Assembly: GCA_014360005.1 (NCBI GenBank)
Contig: JACIYI010000021.1
Location: forward strand, 1-37,193
Direction of reading: 5' to 3'
DNA length: 37,193 bases
Source: Candidatus Aminicenantota bacterium
Lineage (GTDB): Bacteria; Acidobacteriota; Aminicenantia; Aminicenantales; Saccharicenantaceae
Shown here: positions 23,766-33,217 of the stretch, one piece after another
Layout: each line of letters starts with the position of its first letter
Numbering within the stretch: position 1 is the first letter of the stretch
Translations under genes and position numbers: made by a program
Notes under the pieces: model-generated
Seen by the model: only the letters and a program-made list of their open reading frames with translations
Database searches by the model: none
What the model was told of the DNA's origin: nothing

Positions 23766-24926
23766 ATGTCATTTTTTAATTATCTGCAACCCACTGAAAT
23801 TTTATTTGGTGTTGGAAGGTTAAAAGAAGCGGGAGAGGTAGCGGCCAGGTTCGGCCGTCGCTGTTTGCTGGTGACAGTGCCGCCCTTCCCGGAATTCGAG
23901 CCGGCCTGGCGACGGCTGAAATCGGCCCTCAAGAAAAATAAGATTGAGGTGGAGCATTTCGACCAGGTCGTTCCCAATCCCACGGTGGAGGTTGTATCTT
24001 CCGGGGCTAAAATGGCCCGCAGATTCAGAGCCGACCTGGTCATCGGTTTTGGGGGTGGGTCGAGTATTGACACAGCCAAGGCCATTGCTGTTGAGGCCAC
24101 TCATCAAGGAAGCTGCTGGGATTATCTCTTTTTCCGGAAAACGCAACCGACAGACCGGACGCTTCCCATCGTGGCTATCCCCACCACTTCCGGGACCGGC
24201 TCCCATCTCACTCAGGTGGCAGTGGTGACCAATCCCGAGGAACGGAATAAATCGGCCCTTTATAACTCCAGGTTATTTCCGCGAGTGGCCATAGTGGACC
24301 CAGAATTGATGTTAACCCTGCCACCTTATCAGACTGCCGTGACCGGCTTTGACGCTTTCTGTCATGCCTTTGAAAGCTATATCACTCCTAAGTGTTCGCC
24401 CTACATAGAAATCCTGGCCCTGGAATGCTTCAGGCTGGTGGTTAAACATCTTTTAACGGCCGTAAAAAAGACCGGGAATCTCGAAGTTCGGGAAAAGCTG
24501 GCCTGGGCCGATACCCTGGCCGGGTTGTCCATTGCCAATTCAGCCGTCACTCTGCCCCACGGCATAGCCATGGCCCTGAGCGGTCTCTATCCATCAGTTG
24601 CTCACGGCCAGGCTCTGGCCTCGGTTTATCCAGTCATTATGCGATATACCTATAAATCGGCCACGGAAAAATTTGCCAGGGTGGCCCGGATCATGAATCC
24701 CTCTCTGACCTCCAGGCCCGATAAGGAAGCCGCCCGCCTGCTGGGCGACGAGCTGGAAAAATTTATTAAGGCCCTGGGTATCAAGAAATCTCTGAAAGAA
24801 CTGGGAGTAATGGAATCGGAACTGAAGCTCCTGGCCAGGGCTTCACTGGTGCTACCCGATTACAAGAACCATCCCTACGTGGTGTCACGCCAGGAGGTGG
24901 AGAAACTTTTACTCCAGAGCTTTTGA
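23766..24926 (+). CDS. Iron-containing (group III) alcohol dehydrogenase
   Basis: NAD(P)-dependent oxidoreductase interconverting an alcohol and an aldehyde or ketone. The nucleotide-binding motif is GGGSSIDTAKAIA (96-108). Metal ligands are D196 and H200 (GFDAFCHAFESY), H265 (LPHGIAMA) and H280 (AHGQAL). I place the start at the ATG at 23766, directly after GGAGGAG; an in-frame TTG at 23751 lies upstream of that ribosome site and is unlikely. The resulting 386 residues are standard for the family. In this operon it may reduce a short aldehyde such as lactaldehyde or oxidise a sugar alcohol; neither is shown by the sequence. Confidence 0.92.
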   Translation: MSFFNYLQPTEILFGVGRLKEAGEVAARFGRRCLLVTVPPFPEFEPAWRRLKSALKKNKIEVEHFDQVVPNPTVEVVSSGAKMARRFRADLVIGFGGGSSIDTAKAIAVEATHQGSCWDYLFFRKTQPTDRTLPIVAIPTTSGTGSHLTQVAVVTNPEERNKSALYNSRLFPRVAIVDPELMLTLPPYQTAVTGFDAFCHAFESYITPKCSPYIEILALECFRLVVKHLLTAVKKTGNLEVREKLAWADTLAGLSIANSAVTLPHGIAMALSGLYPSVAHGQALASVYPVIMRYTYKSATEKFARVARIMNPSLTSRPDKEAARLLGDELEKFIKALGIKKSLKELGVMESELKLLARASLVLPDYKNHPYVVSRQEVEKLLLQSF

Positions 24927-24986
24927 GCGGTTCGGGGCCAGGCGATAACTGAAATTAAAAAATATCAATCGACATGGAGGTGGCGG

Positions 24987-27053
24987 ATGAAAAAAGCAAT
25001 AGCTATCCTCTTTCTGACCTTGCTGTTCTCAGGCGCCGGAAGGCTGGCCGGGACGGGAGCTGACAGCCAGAAGAATCTACTGGCCTGGTGGAAATTGGAT
25101 GCGGTTCAAGATAAAAAGACTTCCGAAGCGGTCGGGGGTAAGGATGACCTGATAACCGGAAATTTTAAGCTGGTCAGAGGTCTGTCAGGCCAGGCCATCA
25201 GGTTCGATGGCTTTACCACCCTGATTACCAGGAAAGGCCCCGACTTCCCGGCCCTGAATCAGGATTTTTCCCTTGAGGCCTGGGTAGCTCCGGCGGCCTA
25301 CCCCTGGAACTGGTGCCCGGTAGTGGCCCAGCACCGGGGACAGGAGGCCGGGTTTTATTTCGCCCTGGGTCCGAGAGGAGAAGTTGGTCTGGGCCTGGCC
25401 CTCAACGGCCAGTGGCAGATGATAATTTCGGAGGAAAAGATTCCTCTTAGAAAATGGAGCCAGGTTGCCGCCAGTTTTGACCATGAGCGTGGAGTTAAAA
25501 TCTACATAAACGGTAAGCCGGTTAAGGAGGCCAAAGTTTCTGGTAAATTCGTTCAGGCCATGGGCTCCGACCTGGTGATTGGGATGAATTATGAAAAAGT
25601 AATTCCTTCTGACCCGGTTCGACCTCAGGCCACGCTTCCGGCCAGGTATTCTTTTGATGGCATAATTGATGAAATAAAAATTTACGGACGGGCTTTAAAC
25701 GAGGTAGCACTCAGTCAATCTTATGCCTCAGCCGGCCAGGTGGCTGAACCGGACCTCCCGGCTCGCATTATGCCGTCCGGACCGACCGGGCCCGGGCGTT
25801 TTGGCGCTTACTACACCAGGCTTAAATATTATGAGGAATGGGAGGCCCTCTGGCGGGTGGGGGATTACGCCGATGTAGTGGTGGAGTTTGATAATTCGCC
25901 CATCAGAGTGGTTTTCTGGCGGGGAACGAGATACTCGCCGGTCTGGGTCATGGAAAACGGTCAATGGATGGCCGACCAGAGCGCCGAATCTTTTACCAAT
26001 GAAGATGGCTGTTTTGAGCATATGCTGGATGCTAAGTGTCTTTATTCCCACGTCAGGATTATTGAAAACACCCCGGCCAGAGTGGTTGTCCACTGGCGTT
26101 ACATTCCAGTCAGCGTTCGCCAGAAATTCTCCCAGGTGGATGAACTGACCGGCTGGCCGGATGCCGTGGATGAATACTACTCCTTCTACCCGGATGGGAT
26201 CGGGGTAAGAAAAGTCATTATGTACACCTCGGGCAAACCGCTCGGTCCCCAGGAAACCATCATTCTTTGCCAGCCCGGGACCAGGCCGGAGGATAATGTG
26301 AACATGGATGCCATAACCCTGGTCAATCTTAAGGGAGAGAGCCAGGTCTATTCCTGGGCTGCCGGGCCGCCGAAGCTGGACCCGGGAAAGCCGGTTAACC
26401 CCGTCATCCAGGTGGTTAACTTAAAATCGAAAGCCAAACCCTTTCTGATTTTTGAGCCTGGTTGTCGGATGAGGGTTTTCGGCATAGAAGTCCGCGGCCA
26501 TGTTTCGCCGTTTCCCTGGTGGAATCACTGGCCCGTGGCCCAGATTCCCTCCGATGGTCGCTATGCTCAGGCTCCGGACCGAGCCTCGCACTTTTCCCTG
26601 GCCTGGGGAGGTCCTCCCATTCATAAAGGAGAAGGTCTGGTCTACTGGGCGACCTGGGTCTACGGGACGACCGTGGACAGCCCGGAAAAACTGGCCGGGC
26701 TGGCCAGATCCTGGATCAAGGCTCCGGAGTTAGTTCTATCTTCCGGAAACTTCGAGTTTTTTGGTTATGACCTCTCCCAGAGAGCCTATGTGCTGAAGGC
26801 TAATGACCCGGGCCGGCCAGGGGCCCTGAAAGGCCTTATCAAGGCTAACCCGGAACAACCCCTGAGTAACCTGTGCCTGGTAATAAAGGATTGGGGAGAG
26901 ACAGGTGTTCAGGTCTTGATAGATGGGAAAAGACAGGAAACTGGTAAAGGTCTCAGGCTGGGCAACATCAGAAAAATGGGAGGCAGCGACCTGGTAGTCT
27001 GGGTTGAAACGAAATCTTCCAGGCCAATAAACATAGAAATTAAACCGCAATAG
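24987..27053 (+). CDS. Secreted LamG-domain protein with large unrecognised C-terminal region
   Basis: Exported protein of unknown activity in a sugar-use operon. Signal peptide about 1-22. A LamG/concanavalin-like jelly-roll spans about 30-247, with FSLEAWV (94-100) and the closing strand FDGIIDEIKIYGRAL (223-237), a fold that commonly binds glycans. Residues of about 260-688 are rich in aromatic residues (VVFWRGTRYSPVWVMENG, HWRYIP, WNHWPVAQ) and have a repeated beta-strand look. I do not recognise this part as a named glycoside hydrolase or lyase family. It may be a catalytic or carbohydrate-binding module. AGGAGGT-like GGAGGTGG precedes the ATG. It sits 60 bases after the iron dehydrogenase and 20 bases before the zinc dehydrogenase, so it is cotranscribed with them. 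Confidence 0.85.
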   Translation: MKKAIAILFLTLLFSGAGRLAGTGADSQKNLLAWWKLDAVQDKKTSEAVGGKDDLITGNFKLVRGLSGQAIRFDGFTTLITRKGPDFPALNQDFSLEAWVAPAAYPWNWCPVVAQHRGQEAGFYFALGPRGEVGLGLALNGQWQMIISEEKIPLRKWSQVAASFDHERGVKIYINGKPVKEAKVSGKFVQAMGSDLVIGMNYEKVIPSDPVRPQATLPARYSFDGIIDEIKIYGRALNEVALSQSYASAGQVAEPDLPARIMPSGPTGPGRFGAYYTRLKYYEEWEALWRVGDYADVVVEFDNSPIRVVFWRGTRYSPVWVMENGQWMADQSAESFTNEDGCFEHMLDAKCLYSHVRIIENTPARVVVHWRYIPVSVRQKFSQVDELTGWPDAVDEYYSFYPDGIGVRKVIMYTSGKPLGPQETIILCQPGTRPEDNVNMDAITLVNLKGESQVYSWAAGPPKLDPGKPVNPVIQVVNLKSKAKPFLIFEPGCRMRVFGIEVRGHVSPFPWWNHWPVAQIPSDGRYAQAPDRASHFSLAWGGPPIHKGEGLVYWATWVYGTTVDSPEKLAGLARSWIKAPELVLSSGNFEFFGYDLSQRAYVLKANDPGRPGALKGLIKANPEQPLSNLCLVIKDWGETGVQVLIDGKRQETGKGLRLGNIRKMGGSDLVVWVETKSSRPINIEIKPQ

Positions 27054-27073
27054 TTTGCTTACAGGAGGAGCCA

Positions 27074-28093
27074 ATGAAGCAAGCAATCTTGGAACGCCCG
27101 AAAAAAATTATTTTCCGGGAAGTAGAAAAACCGGTCATTTCCAACCGGGAAGTGCTAATCAAGGTGAAACGAATCGGAATTTGCGGCTCGGATATAAAAG
27201 CCTATTACGGGAAGCATCCCTACATAAAGTGCCCCATAGTCCAGGGACACGAATTTTCGGGTGTGGTGGCGGCTAAAGGGCGGAAAGTTAAGGGATTAAA
27301 AACAGGGGACAAGGTCACAGTCAGACCCCAGCTCGTTTGTGGTCGCTGCTACCTCTGTAAACGAGGTGATTACAATATCTGCCAGAACCTGAAAGTTATC
27401 GGTTGCCAGGCCGAGGGGGCGGCCCAGGAATACCTGAAAGTGGATATGAACCTGGTGGTTAAACTGCCGAAGAAAATGAGTTTTGAGGAAGGCGCCATGG
27501 TCGAGCCGGTGGCCGTGGCCGTGCATGCTCTGGGCCAGGCCAGCCGGATAAAAGGTCGCCAGGTTCTGGTTCTGGGAGCCGGGACCATCGGCAATCTGAC
27601 AGCCCAGGTGGCCCGGGCCCTGGGAGCCAGGGCGGTGATGATTACCGATCTTAGCTCCCTCCGCTTGAAAATTGCCAGGGAATGCGGGGTTGTCCATACG
27701 GTCAATGTAGCCAGGGCCAGTTTGCCGGAACAACTGGAAAAAGCTTTCGGACCGAACCGGGCTGACCTCATCCTGGAATGCGTGGGAGAAGGAAAGACCA
27801 TCAACCAGGCCATAGAAGTGGCCAGGAAAGGCTCGGAAATCGTCGTGGTCGGGGTTTTTGACGAGAAACCCAGGACCGATGTCGGACTCATCCAGGACAA
27901 AGAATTGAAATTGCTGGGAAGCCTGATGTATAAGGCGGAAGATTACCGGACTGCCATCAGATTGATAAATGCCCGCAAAATCAGGCTCAAGCCGCTGATG
28001 TCCAGAACCTTCAGGTTCGAAGATTATCCTAAAGCTTACCGATTCCTGGAAAAATCCGGCGATAGGGTGATGAAGGTTTTTATAAAATTCTGA
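27074..28093 (+). CDS. Zinc-dependent medium-chain dehydrogenase (polyol/sugar or threonine dehydrogenase-like)
   Basis: MDR-family oxidoreductase. Catalytic zinc residues are C37 (GICGSD), H59 and E60 (GHEFSG) and E144 (VEPVAVAVHA). The structural zinc is held by C89, C92, C95 and C103 (CGRCYLCKRGDYNIC). The Rossmann motif is GAGTIG (168-173), and D192 at the end of the second strand favours NAD+ over NADP+. The pattern is that of sorbitol/L-iditol, galactitol and threonine dehydrogenases; the length of 339 residues fits. With a fructokinase-like gene in the same operon, oxidation of a hexitol to a ketose is an attractive but unproven role. AGGAGG precedes the ATG, and the next gene starts 14 bases after its stop. 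Confidence 0.92.
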   Translation: MKQAILERPKKIIFREVEKPVISNREVLIKVKRIGICGSDIKAYYGKHPYIKCPIVQGHEFSGVVAAKGRKVKGLKTGDKVTVRPQLVCGRCYLCKRGDYNICQNLKVIGCQAEGAAQEYLKVDMNLVVKLPKKMSFEEGAMVEPVAVAVHALGQASRIKGRQVLVLGAGTIGNLTAQVARALGARAVMITDLSSLRLKIARECGVVHTVNVARASLPEQLEKAFGPNRADLILECVGEGKTINQAIEVARKGSEIVVVGVFDEKPRTDVGLIQDKELKLLGSLMYKAEDYRTAIRLINARKIRLKPLMSRTFRFEDYPKAYRFLEKSGDRVMKVFIKF

Positions 28094-28107
28094 TAGGAAA
28101 TCTAAAC

Positions 28108-30366
28108 ATGAGAAGAAGAAGTTTCCTTTTAATCCTGATCGGACTTTTAATCCTGCCTGCTGGCCAGTGGCTGGCGGGCCAGGAGAAAAACTTTGACCCC
28201 TGGCTATCGCCTGAGAGAATTTTCCAGAACCGCGAATTTGCTCCAGAGAGTTTCGGGCCGGCCAGGTGGCTGCCCGACGGTCGCACCTATACCACGGTGG
28301 AGAAGTCAGGCCAGGTTGAAGGCGGGATGGAGATAGTTGCTTATGACGCTGGCACCGGCCAAAGAAAAATCCTGGTCTCAGCTACCTCTCTCCTCGACCC
28401 GGAAAAGAGAAGCCCGCTGAGGATTGAGGGATATAGCTGGTCAAAAGATGGCCGGCTGCTGCTGATTTTTACCAATAGCCGGCGAGTATGGCGGCTCAAC
28501 ACCAGGGGTGATTACTGGGTTTTCGACCGGGTCAGTGGGAGTTTAAGAAAGCTGGGGAAGAAATTTGAACCGTCCAGCCTGATGTTCGCTAAATTTTCTC
28601 CGGCCGCCAGGAAAGTGGCCTATGTTTACCGGAACAATATTTATGTGGAAGATATCGAGAGCGGACAGCTTGACCAGTTAACTTCCGACGGCTCTGAGAC
28701 CATAATCAATGGAACGGCCGACTGGGTCTACGAAGAAGAATTCAGCCTTAGAGATGGCTTCCGCTGGAGTCCGGACGGCCGGCACCTGGCTTTCTGGAGA
28801 TTTGACACCAGCCCGATCCAGGATTATTACCTTATCAACAACACCGACTCTCTCTACCCAAAAATCATCCCCATCAAGTATCCCAAGGTCGGGACCAGGA
28901 ATTCAGAAGTCAGGCTGGGCCTGGTTAATGTCGAAACCAGAAAGATAGACTGGATAACGCTGCCCGGAGATTCGAGACAGGATTATTATCTCCCGGCCAT
29001 GGATTGGACCCAGGATTCTGGAAAAATCAGTTTCCAGCGCTTAAACCGCCTGCAGAATACGAACCAGCTGATGCTTTTCGACCTAACCAGCCGGGAATTG
29101 AGAACCATTTACACCGACCAGGATGAAGCCTGGGTTGAAGTCATGGATGGTTTTGTCTGGTTCAATGGAGGAAAGAATCTGCTCTGGCTTTCTGAGCGGG
29201 ATGGCTGGAACCAGGTTTATGAGATTTCTCTTGACGGCCGGCCGGCCAGGCAGGTAACCGGCGGCCGGTATGATGTGGTAGGCCTCAGCGGCCTCGACGA
29301 AAAGAGAGGCTGGCTGTATTTTATGGCCTCGCCGGATGATGCTACCCGGAGGTATCTCTATCGAGTCAGGTTAAAACCGGGTTCCAGCCCGGAAAGGGTT
29401 ACTCCAGCCGGCCTGGCCGGAACCCATGCTTACCAGATGTCTCCCGATGGCCGATTCGCCATTCACACCTATTCAACTTTTGATTCCCCTCCCGTTATCG
29501 ACCTGGTCGACCTTCCCCGGCACCGTGTTCTGAGGACTCTGGCCAGCAATCAAGCGCTGGAGTCCAGGCTCAAGGCTCTCAAGCGGAAACCCGTCGAATT
29601 TTTCAAGGTCAATATCGGTCAGGCTGAGCTTGATGGCTGGTGCCTCAAGCCCCCGGATTTCGATGAAAACCGGCAATATCCGGTTATTGTTTATGTTTAC
29701 GGCGAGCCGGCGGCTCAGACTGTTCTCGACCGCTGGGGAGGCAATACCTATTTATGGCACCTGCTGCTGGCCCAGAAGGGCTATGTCGTCCTGAGCATCG
29801 ATAACCGGGGAACTCCCGCGCCCAAGGGCCGCAACTGGCGGAAATGCGTTTACCGCCAGGTGGGAATCCTGGCCCCGGCCGACCAGGCGGCGGCCATCAA
29901 AGCCTTGCTGAAGAAGTGGTCGTGGCTGGATGGAAACCGCATCGGGGTCTGGGGCTGGAGCGGCGGCGGCCAGATGACTCTCAACGCCATGTTCAAATAC
30001 CCGGAACTCTACCGCGCCGGAATTGCTGTAGCCTTTGTCAGCGACCAGTTGCTGTATGACACCATCTACCAGGAACGGTATATGGGATTGCCAGAAAATA
30101 ATCCCGAGGGATACAGGGAAGGTTCGCCGATTCATTTTGCCGGGAATCTTAAGGGCCAGCTGCTCATCATTCATGGGACGGGAGATGATAACGTCCACTA
30201 CCAGAGTTTTGAAAGGCTGGTCAACGAACTCATTGCCCAGAACAAGTTGTTCTCCATGATGGCCTACCCCAACCGCTCCCACAGCATTTCAGAGGGCAAG
30301 AACACCAGCCTGCATCTTTACCGGACTATGCTCAATTTTTTCCTGAAAAACCTGCCGGTCAATTAA
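28108..30366 (+). CDS. S9B dipeptidyl peptidase IV-like serine peptidase
   Basis: Exported peptidase that removes N-terminal dipeptides, typically Xaa-Pro. Signal peptide about 1-24. The eight-bladed propeller (about 45-490) contains the DPP-IV double-Glu loop DWVYEEEF (205-212), which anchors the substrate amino group. The alpha/beta-hydrolase domain (about 500-752) provides S618 in GWSGGG, an Asp in GTGDDNVHYQ (D693 or D694) and H725 in NRSHSI. Length (752 residues) matches DPP-IV. It is the last gene of the tightly spaced run (14-base gap from the zinc dehydrogenase), although its peptide role does not obviously belong with sugar use. Together with the M1, M24 and M28 genes it completes a set for proline-containing peptides. 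Confidence 0.94.
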   Translation: MRRRSFLLILIGLLILPAGQWLAGQEKNFDPWLSPERIFQNREFAPESFGPARWLPDGRTYTTVEKSGQVEGGMEIVAYDAGTGQRKILVSATSLLDPEKRSPLRIEGYSWSKDGRLLLIFTNSRRVWRLNTRGDYWVFDRVSGSLRKLGKKFEPSSLMFAKFSPAARKVAYVYRNNIYVEDIESGQLDQLTSDGSETIINGTADWVYEEEFSLRDGFRWSPDGRHLAFWRFDTSPIQDYYLINNTDSLYPKIIPIKYPKVGTRNSEVRLGLVNVETRKIDWITLPGDSRQDYYLPAMDWTQDSGKISFQRLNRLQNTNQLMLFDLTSRELRTIYTDQDEAWVEVMDGFVWFNGGKNLLWLSERDGWNQVYEISLDGRPARQVTGGRYDVVGLSGLDEKRGWLYFMASPDDATRRYLYRVRLKPGSSPERVTPAGLAGTHAYQMSPDGRFAIHTYSTFDSPPVIDLVDLPRHRVLRTLASNQALESRLKALKRKPVEFFKVNIGQAELDGWCLKPPDFDENRQYPVIVYVYGEPAAQTVLDRWGGNTYLWHLLLAQKGYVVLSIDNRGTPAPKGRNWRKCVYRQVGILAPADQAAAIKALLKKWSWLDGNRIGVWGWSGGGQMTLNAMFKYPELYRAGIAVAFVSDQLLYDTIYQERYMGLPENNPEGYREGSPIHFAGNLKGQLLIIHGTGDDNVHYQSFERLVNELIAQNKLFSMMAYPNRSHSISEGKNTSLHLYRTMLNFFLKNLPVN

Positions 30367-30396
30367 GAGGAAGCTGGTGTTGGTCGCAGAAAGCGC

Positions 30397-30413
30397 CTTA
30401 ATTTTAAATTAAG
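30397..30413. promoter_or_regulatory. 17-base AT-rich palindrome upstream of the fucosidase gene
   Basis: CTTAATTT and AAATTAAG flank a single central T in the 139-base gap between the DPP-IV and GH95 genes. There is no T-run after it, so it is more likely an operator or upstream promoter element than a terminator. Low base complexity limits confidence. Confidence 0.3.
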
Positions 30414-30505
30414 TTAAATTAAAGATTAAAAATTTGATTTACAGGCCTGGCTGTCAGGAACTGAGGGCCAGCCTGGCCAACTCTCTGAGAGAAGGAGGGA
30501 GTTTT

Positions 30506-32986
30506 ATGATGAAAACATTATTAAGGATGCTGAACGTGGGGCTGCTGGCCAGTGCTCTGGCCTTCACCCTGAGTTGCCGTTCGGGGTCGGTTAACACTCC
30601 GCCAAACGCAGAAATAGACCCCACCACAGTTCTCTGGTACAGCCACCCGGCCGACAGGTGGGAAAACGCCCTGCCCGTGGGTAACGGCCGGTTAGGAGCC
30701 ATGGTCTTCGGGCAGGTAAATGAAGAGAGAATCCAGTTCAACGAGGAAACTTACTGGAGCGGCGGTCCTTATTCTCAGACGGTTAAGGGCGGTTACAAAG
30801 TGTTGCCCGAAATCCAGTCGCTGATTTTTAACGGTGAATACATCAAGGCTCATAAGCTTTTCGGGCGGTACCTGATGGGCTATCCGGTTGAACAGCAAAA
30901 ATACCAATCAATGGGCGATGTGATATTGAAACTGGGTCATGGGCCTGAAGTAAAAAACTACAGGTTGGAACTCGACCTCAATGAAGCCATGGCCCGGGTT
31001 ACCTATGAAAATAAAGGAATCAAGTTCCAGCGTGAAGTCTTCTCCAGCCCGGTGGACCAGGTGGTGGTGATAAGACTGACTGCCGACAGACCCGGAAGCC
31101 TCTCCCTGGTGGTCAACCTGCGGGGCTGTCGCAACCAGGCCCATTCCAACTATGCCACCGATTATTTCAGGATGGATGGCTACGGCCCGGACGGCCTGAT
31201 CCTGCGGGGAAAGTCGGCCGATTACCTGGGCGTCCAGGGTCAGGTTCGCTACGAAGCCCGGTTAAAAGCAAAGGCTGAAGGCGGGTCCATCCTGGTGGAG
31301 GATACTGACCTGATCATAAAGCAGGCTGATGCCGTGACCCTGTACCTGGCAGCGGCTACCAATTTCGTAAACTACAAGGAGGTCAGTGCCGACCCGCACC
31401 GGCGGGTTGAGGAGACCTTAAGCCAGATTGAAAATAAGCCTTACGAAAAAATAAAAGACGACCATACAAGGGAACATCAGCGATTGTTCGGGCGGCTGGC
31501 GATTGACCTGGGCTCAACCAGCAATTCATTCCTGCCCACGGATGAAAGGCTCAAGAAATTTGACGGTAAAAACGACCCGAACCTGGCTGCTCTCGTTTTT
31601 CAGTTCGGACGCTACCTGCTGATTTCTTCCTCCCGGCCCGGCACCCAGCCGGCTAACCTCCAGGGTATCTGGAACCAGTATCAGAATCCTTCCTGGGATT
31701 CTAAGTACACAACCAACATCAACACCGAGATGAATTACTGGCCGGCCGAGGTAGCCAACCTGTCCGATTGTGCCCAACCTCTGTTCAGGATGATTGAAGA
31801 GCTGACCGACCAGGGAGCTGAAGTGGCCAGGGAACACTACGGAGCGGGCGGCTGGGTTTTTCATCAGAATACCGACCTGTGGCGGGTGGCCGCTCCCATG
31901 GACGGCCCGCAGTGGGGTACTTTCACCACCGGCGGAGCCTGGCTCTGTACCCATCTCTGGGAACATTTTCTTTACAGCGGCGACCTGGATTTTTTGAGGA
32001 AGTATTACCCGGTGATGAGGGGCAGCGTGGAGTTCTTTCTTGACTTTCTGAAAGAACATCCAGTCCACGGCTGGCTGGTCACCAACCCCTCCACTTCCCC
32101 CGAGAATTTTCCTGACCGGCCCGGTAACGGCCGCTTTTTTGATGAGGTAACGGGCTGGATGAGCCCGGGCACGACCATCTGTGCCGGCTCGACCATTGAC
32201 CTGCAGATTCTCAACGACCTGTTTGGATACGTGGCTCAGGCCTCGGAAATCCTCGGCCTGGATGAGCCCTTCAGGCAAAAGGTTCTGGAGGCGAGAAAAA
32301 GACTGGCCCCCATGCAGGTTAATAAGAAGGGCGAACTTCAGGAATGGCTTGAGGACTGGGGCCAGAAAGAAAAGAGCCATCGCCACATTTCCCACCTCTA
32401 TGGCCTGTTCCCGGGAAACCAGATATCTCTGCGCCGCACCCCGGAACTGGCTGCGGCGGCCCGGGCTGTCCTGGAGCAGAGAGGGCTTGAAGGAAACGGC
32501 TGGTCTTCGGCCTGGAAGATGGCCTGCTGGGCCCGGCTGAGGGAACCAGAAAAAGCCATGGAGAATTTTGCCTATGCTCTTCATCACTATACCTTTGACA
32601 ACCTGTTTTCCATCTGCTCCAAGGCACTCCAAGTGGATGGTTCTTTTGGAATGACCGCCGCCCTGGCCGAAATGCTGCTGCAGTCGCACGAGGGAGAAAT
32701 TTTTATTCTGCCGGCCATCGCTTCATCCTGGAAAAAAGGAAAAATAACCGGGCTCAGGGCCCGCGGCGGCTTCCAGTTGAACCTGCGCTGGGACGAGAAA
32801 CAGGGCCTGGTGGTTGAAGTCATTTCAGACCTGGGGCGGCCCTGCCTTATCCGGACTCCTTTCCCGGCCGAAGTCGGTGAGGTGCCGCCCGGTTTGGCGG
32901 TAACCAGGAAAGATATCAATCTTTTTTCTTTCGAGACTCAGCCGGGCCAGAGTTATAAAATGAGATTCGTCCCGGTGGCCAATTGA
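30506..32986 (+). CDS. GH95 alpha-L-fucosidase lipoprotein
   Basis: Inverting glycosidase that releases L-fucose (typically alpha-1,2-linked) or, in some members, L-galactose, from glycans. From the ATG at 30506 the protein has 826 residues. The lipobox TLSC (Cys at residue 23) predicts a lipid anchor. The N-terminal beta-domain starts at LWYSHPADRWENALPVGNGRLGA-like sequence, and the (alpha/alpha)6 barrel holds the catalytic set by analogy with Bifidobacterium AfcA: N404 and N406 (TNINTEMNYW), E533 (STSPENF) as acid, and D711 (VDGSFGMTA). GAAGGAGGGAG before 30506 fixes the start; an in-frame TTG at 30434 would only add residues ahead of the signal peptide. A bare alpha-L-fucosidase fits the glycan-degrading context, but no fucose isomerase or fuculokinase is nearby. 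Confidence 0.95.
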   Translation: MMKTLLRMLNVGLLASALAFTLSCRSGSVNTPPNAEIDPTTVLWYSHPADRWENALPVGNGRLGAMVFGQVNEERIQFNEETYWSGGPYSQTVKGGYKVLPEIQSLIFNGEYIKAHKLFGRYLMGYPVEQQKYQSMGDVILKLGHGPEVKNYRLELDLNEAMARVTYENKGIKFQREVFSSPVDQVVVIRLTADRPGSLSLVVNLRGCRNQAHSNYATDYFRMDGYGPDGLILRGKSADYLGVQGQVRYEARLKAKAEGGSILVEDTDLIIKQADAVTLYLAAATNFVNYKEVSADPHRRVEETLSQIENKPYEKIKDDHTREHQRLFGRLAIDLGSTSNSFLPTDERLKKFDGKNDPNLAALVFQFGRYLLISSSRPGTQPANLQGIWNQYQNPSWDSKYTTNINTEMNYWPAEVANLSDCAQPLFRMIEELTDQGAEVAREHYGAGGWVFHQNTDLWRVAAPMDGPQWGTFTTGGAWLCTHLWEHFLYSGDLDFLRKYYPVMRGSVEFFLDFLKEHPVHGWLVTNPSTSPENFPDRPGNGRFFDEVTGWMSPGTTICAGSTIDLQILNDLFGYVAQASEILGLDEPFRQKVLEARKRLAPMQVNKKGELQEWLEDWGQKEKSHRHISHLYGLFPGNQISLRRTPELAAAARAVLEQRGLEGNGWSSAWKMACWARLREPEKAMENFAYALHHYTFDNLFSICSKALQVDGSFGMTAALAEMLLQSHEGEIFILPAIASSWKKGKITGLRARGGFQLNLRWDEKQGLVVEVISDLGRPCLIRTPFPAEVGEVPPGLAVTRKDINLFSFETQPGQSYKMRFVPVAN

Positions 32987-33152
32987 AACTGACTACTGAG
33001 CTTTATAGCCTGAACGGGTGCAGAAGCCGAAGGAAATTTACTGACAATCGGTTGAGTAAAAGGCCGGGTCAGAAGTGGAAATTTCAGGTTTCTTGAATGG
33101 CCGGCTGGCGCTGATGTGAAATTAGTTTTCAGGCGAACCAAGTGGAGCTGAG

Positions 33153-33182
33153 TGAACATTAGGATGCAAAATTGTTTATAAT
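33153..33182 (+). promoter_or_regulatory. Sigma-70 promoter of the cyclodeaminase-serine dehydratase-EIIC group
   Basis: TGAACA (33153-33158), 18-base spacer and a perfect TATAAT (33177-33182). Transcription from about 33189 would leave a leader of about 29 bases with GAGAGG before the ATG at 33218. This separates the last three genes from the fucosidase transcript. Confidence 0.55.
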
Positions 33183-33217
33183 CCAATATATTTAATGCAG
33201 AAGACAGAGAGGTAATC

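Noticed and set aside
31526..32689. 387-codon ORF on the minus strand
   Set aside because: It is antisense to the GH95 gene, whose catalytic motifs and length are unambiguous; the antisense product has no recognisable motif.
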